Shown here one piece after another: positions 17,745-27,724 of a stretch of 64,000 nt of DNA. The stretch is taken from positions 3,472,001 through 3,536,000 of the forward strand of contig NZ_CP070619.1 of NCBI RefSeq assembly GCF_017068395.1, given 5' to 3'. This DNA comes from Rhodococcus pseudokoreensis. Its GTDB lineage: Bacteria > Actinomycetota > Actinomycetes > Mycobacteriales > Mycobacteriaceae. Numbering within the stretch: position 1 is the stretch's first letter; each line of letters opens with the position of its first letter. Under the pieces are notes generated by a model. It did not search any database and was not told the origin of the DNA. It saw only the letters and a program-made list of their open reading frames with translations. The translations under genes were made by a program, and so were the position numbers.

Positions 17745-18689
17745 CTAGCGGGAAAGAAGTTCGTCTGTCACCGACGCGTCCGACGCCTCGGTGTCACGTT
17801 CGAGGAAACCGGTGCCGACGGCGACACCGACGTTGTCGATCAAGCGGGTGTTTCCCAGTTTGGCGGCGACGAGCAGCCGGCCGTCGCCTCGTTCGGGAGC
17901 CGGGCCGAGGTCGACGCCCCGCACCTCGAGGTAGTCGACCTCCACCTCGGGGGTGGACGCCAGCACCTCGCGCGCGGTGGCGAGGATCGCCTCGGCGCCG
18001 CCGGCCGCGGCGTGGGCACCCGCGATCAGGGCCGCGGACAACGTCGTCGCCGCGTTCCGCTGATCCTCGTCGAGGTAGCGGTTCCGCGAGGACAGCGCGA
18101 GTCCGTCGTGTTCACGAACCGTGGGCACCCCGAAGATGCGGACGTCGAAGTTCAGGTCGGTCACCATCTGCCGGATCAGCGTCAGCTGCTGGTAGTCCTT
18201 CTCGCCGAAGTACGCGACGTGCGGCGCGGCGATCTGCAGCAGCTTGGCGACGACGGTGAGCATGCCCGCGAAGTGCGTGGGCCTGGACGCGCCCTCCAGT
18301 TCCGCGCCGAGCGGTCCGGGATGGATCGTCGTCCGCGGACCGGCCGGGTACATGGTGGCCGCCGTCGGCACGAACGCCAGCTCGACTCCGGCCTCACGCA
18401 GCAGTTCGAGATCGGCGTCGACGGTGCGCGGGTAGGCATCGAGGTCTTCGCCGGCACCGAACTGCAACGGGTTGACGAAGATCGAGACGATCACCACCGC
18501 ACCGGTGAGCTTGGCCTGCCGCACCAACTCCAGGTGACCCGTGTGGAGGGCTCCCATCGTGGGCACGAGCGCGACCTGGCGGCCGACGCCGCGCAGCGCC
18601 TTCGAGACCCGCGTCAGCACACTCGGGTCGTGGTGCACGGTCAGTTCGCCGCGCTTGTATCCGCCCTGCAGATCGCTCACGGGGCTCAC
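17745..18689 (-). CDS. panC: Pantothenate synthetase (pantoate-beta-alanine ligase)
   Basis: A 314-residue ligase joining pantoate and beta-alanine with ATP. The nucleotide-binding motif [15 protein letters not shown] (HxGH) is near residue 45 and the second signature is [32 protein letters not shown], present as [10 protein letters not shown], forms the pantoate site. Length is normal for actinobacteria. It overlaps the upstream DUF2520 gene by four bases (18686-18689), as Rv3603c and panC nearly do in M. tuberculosis. The C-terminal ~25 residues are variable. Confidence 0.96.
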   Translation of the reverse strand: MSPVSDLQGGYKRGELTVHHDPSVLTRVSKALRGVGRQVALVPTMGALHTGHLELVRQAKLTGAVVIVSIFVNPLQFGAGEDLDAYPRTVDADLELLREAGVELAFVPTAATMYPAGPRTTIHPGPLGAELEGASRPTHFAGMLTVVAKLLQIAAPHVAYFGEKDYQQLTLIRQMVTDLNFDVRIFGVPTVREHDGLALSSRNRYLDEDQRNAATTLSAALIAGAHAAAGGAEAILATAREVLASTPEVEVDYLEVRGVDLGPAPERGDGRLLVAAKLGNTRLIDNVGVAVGTGFLERDTEASDASVTDELLSR

Positions 18690-19612
18690 CTCCGGTCTTC
18701 CAGGATGTCCAGCAGTTCAGATGTCGCGCCGGCGCGCTGCGCCGACCTCAGTGAGAGGGCCCGGTAGCCGGCCGCAATCCGCGGATCGACTTCCTCGAGG
18801 ACGCGTAGATGTGTGGCCACCGCCTCGGAGTCACCCCGGGCGACGGGCCCCGTGAGCGCCGCGGGCCCGCGGCGCAGAGCATTGTCGAGCGCTGCGGACA
18901 GCAGCGGCTGGAGAACCCGTTCGGCCAAGCCGTTCGGATCGTCGCCGATCAACTCCTGGCCGAGCAGTTCCTGGCCCTCGAGCGCGACTCGCAGCGCGGC
19001 CACGGCGTCGACGACGAGCGTGACCAGGTGATTGCTGCCGTGAGCGAGAGCGGCGTGGTACAGCGGCCGCATGTCCTCGCGGACCCGCACCGGCTCACCG
19101 CCGATCTCCAGAACCAGCGACTGTGCGATCGCGTAGCCGATGTCGTCGGCGGCGGTGATACCGAAACAGGCGGACGCGAGACGGACCGTGTCCTCGTCGT
19201 GGCCGGTGAACGTCATCGCGGGGTGAATCGCGAGCGGAACGACACCCTGCTCGGTGAGGGGGGCGAGGATCCCGATGCCGTTCGCGCCGGACGTGTGGGC
19301 CACGATCGCGCGACCCGGCACGGCACCGGTGGAGGCCAGCCCCGCGATCAGCGACGGCAGTTCGGCGTCGGGGACGGCGAGAATGAGCAGTTCGGAGCGG
19401 GCCACGACCTCCGCGACCGGAAGAATCTCGGTCTCGGGAAGCCGGGTGCGTGCCCGATGCCGTGACGCGTCGGAGACGGCCGAGCAGGCGACGACGACGT
19501 GACCTGCCCGCTCCAACGCGGCACCGATTGCTGTTCCGACCCGGCCTGCGGAGACGATTCCTACCGTCAATCTCGCGGGCGCAGGGCCATTAGTGATCCC
19601 GAAAGAGGTCAC
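18686..19612 (-). CDS. Rossmann/DUF2520 domain oxidoreductase-like protein (Rv3603c-like)
   Basis: About 308 residues. The N-terminal Rossmann fold begins [24 protein letters not shown] with a GxxGxxG-like motif that suggests NAD(P) binding. The C-terminal helical DUF2520 part contains [19 protein letters not shown]. The fold resembles ketopantoate reductase-type and 6-phosphogluconate-type enzymes. Its place directly in front of panC makes a ketopantoate-reductase-like role attractive, but this is inference only. The start GTG at 19612 was chosen because GAGAGGAC lies ~8 nt before it and the longer open frame is not conserved in character. It overlaps panC by four bases. Confidence 0.85.
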   Translation of the reverse strand: MTSFGITNGPAPARLTVGIVSAGRVGTAIGAALERAGHVVVACSAVSDASRHRARTRLPETEILPVAEVVARSELLILAVPDAELPSLIAGLASTGAVPGRAIVAHTSGANGIGILAPLTEQGVVPLAIHPAMTFTGHDEDTVRLASACFGITAADDIGYAIAQSLVLEIGGEPVRVREDMRPLYHAALAHGSNHLVTLVVDAVAALRVALEGQELLGQELIGDDPNGLAERVLQPLLSAALDNALRRGPAALTGPVARGDSEAVATHLRVLEEVDPRIAAGYRALSLRSAQRAGATSELLDILEDRR

Positions 19613-19759
19613 CTTCGTCCTCTCGTTCGTTCCAGTCCCGCTCGGCGGGTACCAGACGTTCCACGGTGAGGATAGCCCGGCTCGAACGCACCCCGCCATG
19701 AGCAGGCGGAGTGATATATGCCTCACACCGTGCGGGTTGATCCTCGGGCGTGTCCGGGC

Positions 19760-20758
19760 CTATTCGGCCCGGCGACGCCTGCCGCCGGCGCTCTGGGACG
19801 CCCCCGACGCGGACTGCATGTTGGCCATGATCTCGGCGACGGACAGCCCGTTCGAGTGCGCACCCGAAGAGTCGTCCTCCTCGGCCGCCCGCCTGCGGCC
19901 CCGCCGTCCCTCGGCCTCCGGCTCGGCCGCCTCGGGCTCCGTGGGCTCGGGCTCCGTGGGCTCGGGTTCCGGCTCGACGACCGGCTGGGGCGCGACCTTC
20001 GCGACAGGGGCGGGCGCGGCGACAGGTGCGGGCGCGGCGACAGGTGCGGTCTTGGCGACTGGCTCCGGAGTGGGCTCCGGCTCCGGTTCGACCTCGATTT
20101 CGGGTTCGGTCCGTCCGGCGCCGACGGGCTCGACGATGGACGTCTCGGCCGTGACCGGATCGTCGTCCGGATTCGCGAAATGCGAGGACTGCGCGGAACC
20201 GCTCTGATGCCCGGCGCCCGCGGCGTGCCCCGCACCCGGGACGTACAGGCCCGACGCGGCCGGCTGATAGCTGCTGTACGAGCGGCCCGCGAGTTCCTGC
20301 ACCCGCGTCGAATCCGCGCGCAGCGCGATCCGTTCGGTCGGCATCGCGCCGTCGAACAGTGCCTCGAGATTCTTGCGGAGCGACGAGAGTTCGGCGCGCA
20401 ACGCGGCGAGTTCCTCTGCATCGGCGCGCACTTCGCTGCGCACCCGCTTCTCGACGGTGAGTTCGTATTCGCGCCGTGCCGAGATCTCCCGCTCGAGCTG
20501 CAACTCGTAGACGGTCTGCAGATCGCTGACCTTCGCCTTGTCGAGCGCCGACTCGCGCCGGTACTTCGTCATGGCGATGGCACCGACCGTGGCGGCCCAG
20601 AGCGCGGCCACCAGGCCCACCCGCAGGAGTTGGACGCTGTCGCTGAAGATCAGGAAGAGGGACGCGATCACCGCGAGGGCGAGCAAACCCGCAACGATCA
20701 TCTGGCTCGCGCTGCGCCTGTTGCGGCGTGCAGACTTGAGGCGACCAGGATTCGTCAT
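19760..20758 (-). CDS. DUF6779 membrane protein with acidic repeat tail (Rv3604c-like)
   Basis: About 332 residues. Two transmembrane helices lie at residues 20-40 (IVAGLLALAVIASLFLIF) and 45-62. A charged, probably coiled-coil stretch follows at about residues 75-140 (LERE, SARREYELTVEKRV, AALRAELSSLRKNLEALF). The last half is a low-complexity Pro/Glu/Ala region with EPEPEPTPEP and APVAAPAPVA repeats, ending in an RRGRRRAAEEDD patch. This is the layout of the conserved Rv3604c family found beside fol and pan genes in Mycobacteriales. Function unknown. ATG 20758 was chosen because the longer frame upstream is in the intergenic gap. Confidence 0.82.
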   Translation of the reverse strand: MTNPGRLKSARRNRRSASQMIVAGLLALAVIASLFLIFSDSVQLLRVGLVAALWAATVGAIAMTKYRRESALDKAKVSDLQTVYELQLEREISARREYELTVEKRVRSEVRADAEELAALRAELSSLRKNLEALFDGAMPTERIALRADSTRVQELAGRSYSSYQPAASGLYVPGAGHAAGAGHQSGSAQSSHFANPDDDPVTAETSIVEPVGAGRTEPEIEVEPEPEPTPEPVAKTAPVAAPAPVAAPAPVAKVAPQPVVEPEPEPTEPEPTEPEAAEPEAEGRRGRRRAAEEDDSSGAHSNGLSVAEIMANMQSASGASQSAGGRRRRAE

Positions 20759-20828
20759 GGTGCCAAGGGTACTTGGCCGCGAAGGGTGCACCGCGCATTC
20801 CATCCGACCTGCGGCGATCCCCTGTGCC

Positions 20829-21320
20829 CTAATGCGCGGGCTCGTCCGAGGGGTCGTCGGGGGTGCGGCAGCAGTGTTCCAGCCACAGCGCGGCGCCGAC
20901 GAGCGCCAGTGCCGCGACGAGACCGACCCACGCGCCGGGACTGTCCGAGCCGGCGGCGCGCAGCACCGACTGCTGCGGAAGCAGGTAGAGCAGGAAGCCT
21001 CCCCACACCCCGGCCGTCGCGGCGCCGACGAGTGCGGATGCCTTGGCCAGAGCGGCAACCCGGGCGGCGGTGATCGGGTGCAGCTGACGCGGCCCGTCGC
21101 CCACCTGATGGTTGCTGACCCGGGATCGCACCATGAACGCGAGCACGACCTCGATCAGCGCGACCGGATACAGCGACGCCCCCGCATACACGGGGATGGG
21201 CGGGAACGACCCGTAGAACACGCGTACCAGGATCCAGGTGGCGGCGAGGGCGAGCGCGGCGAGGAACAGCAGATCCCAGATGCGGGTGGGTTTCATCGTG
21301 CCCGTCGGTTCCGGCTTCAT
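20829..21320 (-). CDS. DUF3180 membrane protein (Rv3605c-like)
   Basis: A 163-residue protein with four transmembrane helices: residues ~14-32, 44-60, about 90-110 and 128-145. [19 protein letters not shown] and [18 protein letters not shown] are the clearest. It belongs to DUF3180, a Mycobacteriales family always located next to folK. The start at 21320 uses the ATGA overlap with the folK stop, arguing for translational coupling. No catalytic motif is visible. A role in folate handling or cell envelope is only a guess from position. Confidence 0.85.
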   Translation of the reverse strand: MKPEPTGTMKPTRIWDLLFLAALALAATWILVRVFYGSFPPIPVYAGASLYPVALIEVVLAFMVRSRVSNHQVGDGPRQLHPITAARVAALAKASALVGAATAGVWGGFLLYLLPQQSVLRAAGSDSPGAWVGLVAALALVGAALWLEHCCRTPDDPSDEPAH

Positions 21321-21829
21321 CGCGACCGCCGGTCCAGGGCGAGGTCCGTCCGGTGCACACCGGCCCGCTCTTCGTCGTCCAGCAGCGGCAGCAGTGCGTC
21401 CACTCGGGTCGACGTGCCGTCGACCGGCAGCACGGCGTCGGGTTCGACGTCCAGCCACGGAATCAGCACGAATGCACGTTCGTGCGCTCGCGGGTGCGGC
21501 AACGTCAGTTCCGGGTCGTCGCTGCGGATGTCGTCGCACGTGACGACGTCGACGTCGAGCGTGCGCGGACCCCACCGTTCGACCCGCACCCGGTCGGCGG
21601 CCGCCTCGAGTTCCTGCCCACGCCGCAGCCAGCCGTAGCCGTCGAGTGCGGGATCGTCGGCGACCAGGACCGCGTTGAGGAAGTCCTGCTGCTCGACCCC
21701 GCCCCACGGTGCCGTCGAATACACCGGGGAGACCGCGACGACCGCGTCACCCAGACCGTCGAGGACCGACTGCAGGTGGGCAAGGCTGTCGCCGACGTTC
21801 GAGCCGATCGACAGCACCGCGCGACTCAT
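21317..21829 (-). CDS. folK: 6-hydroxymethyl-7,8-dihydropterin pyrophosphokinase
   Basis: A 170-residue HPPK that transfers pyrophosphate from ATP to the pterin in folate synthesis. It begins [17 protein letters not shown], then [25 protein letters not shown]. The Mg-binding/ATP signature is [16 protein letters not shown], with late [18 protein letters not shown]. It sits between folB (four-base overlap at 21826) and the DUF3180 gene. Length and motifs are normal for an actinobacterial HPPK. Confidence 0.96.
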   Translation of the reverse strand: MSRAVLSIGSNVGDSLAHLQSVLDGLGDAVVAVSPVYSTAPWGGVEQQDFLNAVLVADDPALDGYGWLRRGQELEAAADRVRVERWGPRTLDVDVVTCDDIRSDDPELTLPHPRAHERAFVLIPWLDVEPDAVLPVDGTSTRVDALLPLLDDEERAGVHRTDLALDRRSR

Positions 21830-22188
21830 GGTCTCGACCTGTGCGCCACTACCGCGACGTCCGCGAAGGTCAGCGGGATCGGCGCGGACGGCTTGTGCAA
21901 CACCACCTCGGTGCTCCGGACGCGGGGGTCGGTCATCACCCCGTCCGCGATCTCGGCGGCGACGGTCTCGATGAGGTCCCGGGAGGGGCCCGCGATGATC
22001 GCGGCCGCACGCTCGGCGAGGCCGCCGTAGTCCAAGGTGTCGTCGAGATCGTCCGACGCCGCGGCGGGCGCGAGGTCCATCCAGACGGTGATGTCGACGT
22101 AGAAGTCCTGACCGTCCTGCTTCTCGTGGTCGAAGACACCGTGATTGCCGCGAACCTTCAATCCGCGCAACTCGATTCGATCACTCAC
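21826..22188 (-). CDS. folB: Dihydroneopterin aldolase
   Basis: A 120-residue FolB. It begins [21 protein letters not shown] with the catalytic Glu/Tyr-loop region, continues with [12 protein letters not shown] and has [15 protein letters not shown] and the C-terminal [19 protein letters not shown] with the conserved Lys. It cleaves dihydroneopterin to 6-hydroxymethyl-dihydropterin and glycolaldehyde. The start is GTG 22188, overlapping the folP stop by eight bases; the longer open frame upstream is folP read in another frame. Four-base overlap with folK follows. Confidence 0.95.
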   Translation of the reverse strand: MSDRIELRGLKVRGNHGVFDHEKQDGQDFYVDITVWMDLAPAAASDDLDDTLDYGGLAERAAAIIAGPSRDLIETVAAEIADGVMTDPRVRSTEVVLHKPSAPIPLTFADVAVVAHRSRP

Positions 22189-23038
22189 GTCCGGCTGCAC
22201 CCCTCGTCCAGGCCTCGGCGACCGCGATGGCGTCGAGGGAGGCCTGCGCGTCGTGCACGCGCACTCCCCACGCTCCGTGGGTCGCGGCGAGGGCCGACAC
22301 GACGGCGGTCGCGGTCTCCCGGCCGGCGGGGGGTCGGGGTTCACCGTCCGCATCCGCGAGCAGCGAACCCAGGAACCGCTTGCGGGAGGCGCCGACGAGG
22401 ACTGGGAAGCCCAGCTCGTTGAACTCGGGCAGCGCCTTCAGCAGCGCCCAGTTGTGATCGGAGTTCTTCGCGAAACCGAGACCCGGATCCAGCACCAGCG
22501 AGCCCGGATCCACGCCGGCCTTCACGGCCAGGTCGACCTGCGTCATCAGTTCGTCCCGGACCTCGCGGACCACGTCGTCGTAGTGGTCGGCGGTGCCGCG
22601 GTGCACGTAGTCGCCGGCCGAACGCCAATGCATCAGGATCCACGGAACTCCGGCGTCCGCGACCACCGAGGCCATCGCCGCATCGGCCCGGCCACCGGCC
22701 ACGTCGTTGATGATCGACGCGCCCGCGCCGATCGCGGCCTCCGCGACGGACGCCCGCATCGTGTCGACGCTGACGCAGATGCCCTCGGCGACCAGGTCCG
22801 CGATGACGGGGGCGACCCGTCCGGCCTCGACGTCGGGATCGACCCGCGCCGCGCCCGGCCGGGTGGACTCGCCGCCGACGTCGACGATGTCGACGCCGAG
22901 ACGCTTCAACGCGAGACCGCGTTCGAGCGCCGCGTCACGATCGAGGAAGCGTCCGCCGTCGGAGAAGGAATCGGTGGTGACGTTCAGAATCCCCATCACC
23001 ACGGTGCGGCCCGGTGAGGGCAGCTCGATCACGGTCAC
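22181..23038 (-). CDS. folP: Dihydropteroate synthase
   Basis: A 285-residue TIM-barrel enzyme that joins the pterin pyrophosphate to p-aminobenzoate; the sulfonamide target. Signatures are [41 protein letters not shown] and the late [13 protein letters not shown] with its Lys and Arg. It starts with GTG 23038, overlapping the folE stop as GTGA. The order folE-folP-folB-folK equals Rv3609c-Rv3606c. No resistance-type insertion is visible in the DSFSDGG loop. Confidence 0.96.
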   Translation of the reverse strand: MTVIELPSPGRTVVMGILNVTTDSFSDGGRFLDRDAALERGLALKRLGVDIVDVGGESTRPGAARVDPDVEAGRVAPVIADLVAEGICVSVDTMRASVAEAAIGAGASIINDVAGGRADAAMASVVADAGVPWILMHWRSAGDYVHRGTADHYDDVVREVRDELMTQVDLAVKAGVDPGSLVLDPGLGFAKNSDHNWALLKALPEFNELGFPVLVGASRKRFLGSLLADADGEPRPPAGRETATAVVSALAATHGAWGVRVHDAQASLDAIAVAEAWTRGAAGRE

Positions 23039-23652
23039 TTCCGCAGAATAAGGTCCAGAGCCTCGGAACGTGAGGCCGCGCTGGACTGGAGCAGACCACG
23101 CACCGCGGAGGTGGTGGTACTCGCACCAGGCTTGCGGATCCCCCGCATCGCCATGCACAGGTGCTCGGCCTCGATGACCACGATCGCACCGCGCGGATCG
23201 AGCTTGCGCATGACGGCGTCGGCGATCTGACTGGTCAGACGCTCCTGGACCTGCGGGCGCTTCGCATACAGGTCGACGACGCGGGCCAGCTTCGACAGAC
23301 CGGTCACCTTGCCCGTCCGGCCGGGGATGTACCCGACGTGCGCGACCCCGTGGAACGACACGAGGTGGTGCTCACACGTGGAGTACAGCGGAATGTCGCG
23401 GACCAGCACCAGCTCCTGGTGACCCTCGTCGAACGTCGTGTTCAACACGGTGTCCGGGTCGGTGTACAGGCCCGCGAAGACCTCGCGGTACGACCGCGCC
23501 ACGCGGGCGGGCGTATCGCGGAGTCCGGGACGATCCGGGTCTTCACCGATCGCGATCAGCAGTTCCCGCACCGCAGCCTCGGCACGCGGCTGATCGAACA
23601 CCCGGCCTGTCTCGAGTGCCACGGGCTCACTACCGAGATGATTCACCGACAA
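23035..23652 (-). CDS. folE: GTP cyclohydrolase I
   Basis: A 205-residue enzyme making dihydroneopterin triphosphate from GTP, the first step of folate synthesis. The zinc site is seen in [20 protein letters not shown] and the second Cys in [41 protein letters not shown] is the standard core. It is a cytoplasmic homodecamer in known cases. It begins the fol run, 60 bp after ftsH, with a small hairpin in that gap, and overlaps folP by four bases. Confidence 0.97.
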   Translation of the reverse strand: MSVNHLGSEPVALETGRVFDQPRAEAAVRELLIAIGEDPDRPGLRDTPARVARSYREVFAGLYTDPDTVLNTTFDEGHQELVLVRDIPLYSTCEHHLVSFHGVAHVGYIPGRTGKVTGLSKLARVVDLYAKRPQVQERLTSQIADAVMRKLDPRGAIVVIEAEHLCMAMRGIRKPGASTTTSAVRGLLQSSAASRSEALDLILRK

Positions 23653-23670
23653 CCGAAACTCCTCCAGTAC

Positions 23671-23687
23671 CGGGACCGATCGTCCCG
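23671..23687 (-). terminator. Possible weak hairpin between ftsH and folE
   Basis: CGGGAC and GTCCCG form a 6-bp stem with a 5-nt loop in the 60-bp gap between the ftsH stop and the folE start. No U-tract follows. It could weaken read-through from ftsH into the folate genes. Confidence 0.35.
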
Positions 23688-23712
23688 AAGCAACAGCCTA
23701 GTGTCGGGCGGA

Positions 23713-26001
23713 TCAGTTCGATCCGTCCGGTCCTTTCCAGGCCCTCGTCTGCGCATCGTCGTCCCCGGTGCCCCGCTGCTCGTGCGGCGGATTCCACTGG
23801 TTCCCCGGACCCTGGTCGGTCCCGGGACCCTGGTTTCCGGGGTACTGCCCCTCCGGGCTCTGGTTGCCCGGATCGCGGGGCGGCCAGCCCGGAGCCGACC
23901 ATCCCGCGGGGGCGCCGTAGTCGGGACGCGGCTGCGTCATGCCGCCCTGCGGCCGGGCCGGAGCGGGCTGCGAGTAGCCGTTGGCGGGCGCCGGCTGCGG
24001 GTACTGCTGCTGCGGCGGGGTCTGCTGCGACTGCTGCTGCGCGAACACCGGTTGGGGTTGCTGCGGCCACGGCTCGCCGCGCTCGGTAGCGAGTTCCCGC
24101 GGCGTCTTGACCGGCGGCTTGTCGGACGGGGTCCGGTGCCCGAAGTCGTTGAACGCCGTGATCCGGGGGCGCTTCTCGACGCTGTGGAAGATCTTCTCGA
24201 GATCCTTGCGGGTGAGGGTCTCCCGCTCGAGCAGTTCGGTGGCCAGGATGTCCAGCACGTCGCGGTACTCGTTGAGGATCGCCCACGCCTCGGTGTGCGC
24301 GGCCTCGATGAGGTTGCGGACCTCTTCGTCGATCTCGCGTGCGACCTCGTGGGAGTAGTCGGACTGCTGCCCCATCGACCGGCCCAGGAACGGGTCGCCG
24401 CCCTCCTGGCCGTACCGCACGGCACCCAGCCTGGCGCTCATGCCGTACTCGGTGACCATCGACCGGGCGATCTTCGTCGCCATGTCGATGTCGGAGGACG
24501 CACCGGTGGTGGGCTCGTGGAACACGAGTTCCTCGGCCGCGCGGCCACCCATCGCCATGACCAGGCGGGCAATCATCTCGGACCGCGTCATCAGGCCCTT
24601 GTCGTCCTCGGGCACCGTCATCGCGTGACCGCCGGTGCGGCCGCGGGCGAGGATGGTGACCTTGTAGACCGGCTCGATGTCGGGCATCGCCCACGCGGCG
24701 AGCGTGTGCCCGCCCTCGTGGTACGCGGTGATCTTCTTCTCGTGTTCGCTGATGATGCGGCTCTTGCGGCGGGGGCCACCGACGACACGGTCGACGGACT
24801 CCTCGAGCGAGGCCTCCGTGATGACGGTGCCGTTCTCGCGGGCGGTGAGCAGCGCGGCCTCGTTGATGACGTTGGCCAGATCGGCGCCCGACATTCCGAC
24901 GGTGCGCTTGGCCAGGCCCTCGAGGTCGGCGTGCTGATCGATCGGCTTGCCCTGCGAGTGCACCTTGAGGATGGCGCGTCGGCCGGCGAGGTCGGGGGCG
25001 CCGACCGGGATCTGCCGGTCGAAGCGGCCCGGGCGCAGCAGCGCCGGGTCCAGGATGTCGGGCCGGTTGGTGGCGGCGATCAAGATGACGCCGGTGCGGT
25101 CACCGAAACCGTCCATCTCGACGAGCAACTGGTTGAGGGTCTGCTCACGCTCGTCGTGACCGCCACCGAGACCGGCGCCACGCTGACGTCCGACGGCGTC
25201 GATCTCGTCGACGAAGATGATGCAGGGGCTGTTCTGCTTGGCCTGGTCGAACATGTCGCGCACGCGGGACGCACCGACACCGACGAACATCTCGACGAAG
25301 TCCGAACCGGAGATCGTGAAGAACGGGACACCGGCCTCGCCTGCCACCGCGCGGGCGAGCAGGGTCTTACCGGTTCCGGGAGGACCGTAAAGCAGGACAC
25401 CCTTGGGAATCTTCGCGCCCAATGCCTGGTAGCGCGCCGGATTCTGCAGGAAGTCCTTGATCTCGTACAGCTCTTCGACGGCCTCGTCCGCACCCGCGAC
25501 GTCGGCGAACGTGGTCTTCGGCATGTCCTTGTTGAGCTGCTTGGCCTTGGATTTGCCGAAGCCCATGACGCCGCCGCGACCGCCGCCCTGCATGCGGCTC
25601 ATCACGAAGAAGAAGATGCCGAGCAGAATCACCATCGGCAGGACGAACAGCAGGATGGACGTTAGCCAGCTCTCCTGCGTGACCGTGGTGTTGTAGCTCT
25701 GCAGCCCCTTGTCGGAGATCTCGTTGAAGATCTGCTCGGACGCCGACGCCGGGTACTTGGCGAGGATCTCGGTCTTGCCGTCGGTGGCGTCGTTGCCGTC
25801 CTTCAGCCACAGGCGCACCTGCTGCTCCCGGTCGTCGATCTGCGCCTTCTCGACGTTGTTCGCGTCGAGTTGCGCGATCGCCACGGAGGTGTCGACACCC
25901 TTGAATCCGCGCGTGTCGTTGCCGAAGTAGCTGAAGGCATAGATCACCAGCAGGATGCCGGCAACTATCGCCAGGTTTCGAAACACAGTCTTACGGTTCA
26001 T
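23713..26001 (-). CDS. ftsH: FtsH membrane-anchored AAA+ zinc protease
   Basis: A 762-residue protease. Two N-terminal transmembrane helices (residues ~8-25 and ~110-132) flank a periplasmic domain. The AAA module has Walker [14 protein letters not shown] near residue 200, Walker B IIFVDEID, and SRH around [20 protein letters not shown]. The zinc site is HEGGH, as in other actinobacteria. It degrades unstable membrane and cytoplasmic proteins. The last ~110 residues form a Pro/Gln/Gly-rich tail ([20 protein letters not shown]) that is long compared with E. coli but typical in shape for Mycobacteriales. The gene order ftsH-folE is conserved. Confidence 0.97.
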   Translation of the reverse strand: MNRKTVFRNLAIVAGILLVIYAFSYFGNDTRGFKGVDTSVAIAQLDANNVEKAQIDDREQQVRLWLKDGNDATDGKTEILAKYPASASEQIFNEISDKGLQSYNTTVTQESWLTSILLFVLPMVILLGIFFFVMSRMQGGGRGGVMGFGKSKAKQLNKDMPKTTFADVAGADEAVEELYEIKDFLQNPARYQALGAKIPKGVLLYGPPGTGKTLLARAVAGEAGVPFFTISGSDFVEMFVGVGASRVRDMFDQAKQNSPCIIFVDEIDAVGRQRGAGLGGGHDEREQTLNQLLVEMDGFGDRTGVILIAATNRPDILDPALLRPGRFDRQIPVGAPDLAGRRAILKVHSQGKPIDQHADLEGLAKRTVGMSGADLANVINEAALLTARENGTVITEASLEESVDRVVGGPRRKSRIISEHEKKITAYHEGGHTLAAWAMPDIEPVYKVTILARGRTGGHAMTVPEDDKGLMTRSEMIARLVMAMGGRAAEELVFHEPTTGASSDIDMATKIARSMVTEYGMSARLGAVRYGQEGGDPFLGRSMGQQSDYSHEVAREIDEEVRNLIEAAHTEAWAILNEYRDVLDILATELLERETLTRKDLEKIFHSVEKRPRITAFNDFGHRTPSDKPPVKTPRELATERGEPWPQQPQPVFAQQQSQQTPPQQQYPQPAPANGYSQPAPARPQGGMTQPRPDYGAPAGWSAPGWPPRDPGNQSPEGQYPGNQGPGTDQGPGNQWNPPHEQRGTGDDDAQTRAWKGPDGSN

Positions 26002-26213
26002 ACAGGTCGGCCGAGATGGCCGGTCCTTTCGAGAGTGCGGGTCTTCCGGGTGCGCCTTCCGGCTGCCAACCGGACAAACCAGGTTACCGCGAAGGCACCC
26101 CGGCGACTCCAGGTAGCAGCCAACCGCTGTCGCGAGCGGTCTCTATTTCGTTCAACGCACGCGGCGGCCCATCGGTTCCCTCCGCCTCGATCCCGCTCCG
26201 GATGTGCGGGAGT

Positions 26214-27563
26214 TCACCGCGTGGGAGCAACCCTCGGCCAGCCGCCGCCGACCCGCTCGATGTGCGCGGCCAGGGCCAAAATCCTGGCCTCGCCACCGGG
26301 CGGCGCCGCGATCTGCACGGCCAGCGGGGTGCCCGAATGCGAGTGCGTGCCGACGGGGACACTGGCCGCCGGCCAGCCGACGAGATTCCACAGCGCACTG
26401 AGCGGGGCGTACCGCACGTTGGCCACGATGTTCGACAACCACGACCGCTCGCTCCACGTCGTCGCCGCGAGCGGCGGCTGCGCGAGCGCGGGGGTGATCA
26501 CCACGTCGTAGTCCTCGAAGAAGGCGCGCAGCGAGTCCTCCAGCCTGTTCACCTGCTCCGGGCGGACGAACCGGCCCAGCGCGCGGCCCAACGCGACGTG
26601 CCTGCGGGTCCGCGGCTGCAGTCGCCTGGGGTCGAGGCCCTTCGCGTCGGCGGCCGTTCCCGCGGTCCAGCGGGCGAGAACCGGAATCAGGTTGACCGGG
26701 TACGGCAGCGTCGCGGGCTCCACGTCGTGGCCCGAGCCGGTCAGTTCAGTCCCCGCGCGCACGGCCGCGTCCCGCCACTGCGGATCGACCCTGGCCAGGA
26801 ACGTCGGTGACCCCGACGCCACCGCGATCCGCAGCGGCTCCGACGGCCCGATCCGCGCGAGTTCGGGACGGTCGGCGATCACGGACAGCATGAGGGCGGC
26901 GTCGTCGACGGTCGTGGCGATGGGCCCGTTCTCGGCCATGCCGAACCAGGAGGTGGCGCCGAGTTCGGACGGCACGACTCCCCTGCCCGGTTTGATGCCG
27001 AACACTCCGCAGTTGGCCGAGGGGATGCGGATCGAACCGAGACCGTCGGTCCCGTGCGCCAGCGGCACCATTCCCGCGGCGACGGCGGCGGCCGCTCCCC
27101 CGGACGAGCCGCCGCAGGTCCGGGACGGATTCCACGGGTTGCGAGTGATGTGGCCGGGCGCGTCGGTGGTTCCCCACACCGCCAGTTCGGGGAGGGTGGT
27201 CAGGCCCACCACCACCGCTCCCGCAGCCCGCAGTCGCGCCACGACCGGATGGTCGGCGGCCCTCGGTTCGGCGCTGGTCGCGCCCGATCCCTCGCGCATC
27301 GGCAGTCCGGCCACGGGGATGACGTCCTTGATCGCGACGGGCACTCCGGCCAGTGGAAGCGTGGCCAGATCCGGTCGGCGGGACAGCGCCAGCGCTTCGG
27401 CTCGGGCCTGGTCGCCGAGAACTGCGGCGAACGCCTGGATCTTCGGTTCACGCTCTGCGATGGCCGCGAGCGCGACCTCGACGTGCTCCATCGGGCTCGA
27501 GACGCCCGAGCGGACCTGCTCGGCGACGACGACGGCTGAGGTGAACGGGGAGTCCCCCATCAT
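26214..27563 (-). CDS. Amidase-signature enzyme
   Basis: A 449-residue amidase-signature (GatA-like) hydrolase. The Ser-cisSer-Lys machinery is seen as VPVAIKDVIPVAG (Lys), TCGGSSGGAAAAVAAG (cis-Ser) and DGLGSIRIPSANCGVFGIKPG (nucleophile Ser). The C-terminal half contains YDVVITPALAQPP. It hydrolyses a carboxamide; the natural substrate is not predictable. It is not part of a gatCAB operon, so it is a stand-alone amidase. It diverges from the kinase gene at 27725 with a 161-bp gap. The region 26002-26213 after its stop, upstream of ftsH, holds no gene and presumably the ftsH promoter. Confidence 0.9.
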   Translation of the reverse strand: MMGDSPFTSAVVVAEQVRSGVSSPMEHVEVALAAIAEREPKIQAFAAVLGDQARAEALALSRRPDLATLPLAGVPVAIKDVIPVAGLPMREGSGATSAEPRAADHPVVARLRAAGAVVVGLTTLPELAVWGTTDAPGHITRNPWNPSRTCGGSSGGAAAAVAAGMVPLAHGTDGLGSIRIPSANCGVFGIKPGRGVVPSELGATSWFGMAENGPIATTVDDAALMLSVIADRPELARIGPSEPLRIAVASGSPTFLARVDPQWRDAAVRAGTELTGSGHDVEPATLPYPVNLIPVLARWTAGTAADAKGLDPRRLQPRTRRHVALGRALGRFVRPEQVNRLEDSLRAFFEDYDVVITPALAQPPLAATTWSERSWLSNIVANVRYAPLSALWNLVGWPAASVPVGTHSHSGTPLAVQIAAPPGGEARILALAAHIERVGGGWPRVAPTR

Positions 27564-27724
27564 CCGAGTATATGGTGCAGCGCAGCAGCGATTTCGAGTA
27601 TTCGCGCTGGATACGGTAGGTCTGCGGGGTTACCATTCGCTTGTCCCTGGATGGGACTCTTCACACCGCTCCAGACAACCTCGATGTGCCCAGAGAACCC
27701 GCCCAGTAGAACCCTCGATGTGCA

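Noticed and set aside
23161..25665. 834-codon open frame opposite ftsH and folE
   Set aside because: Shadow frame caused by codon bias; both genes on the other strand are certain.
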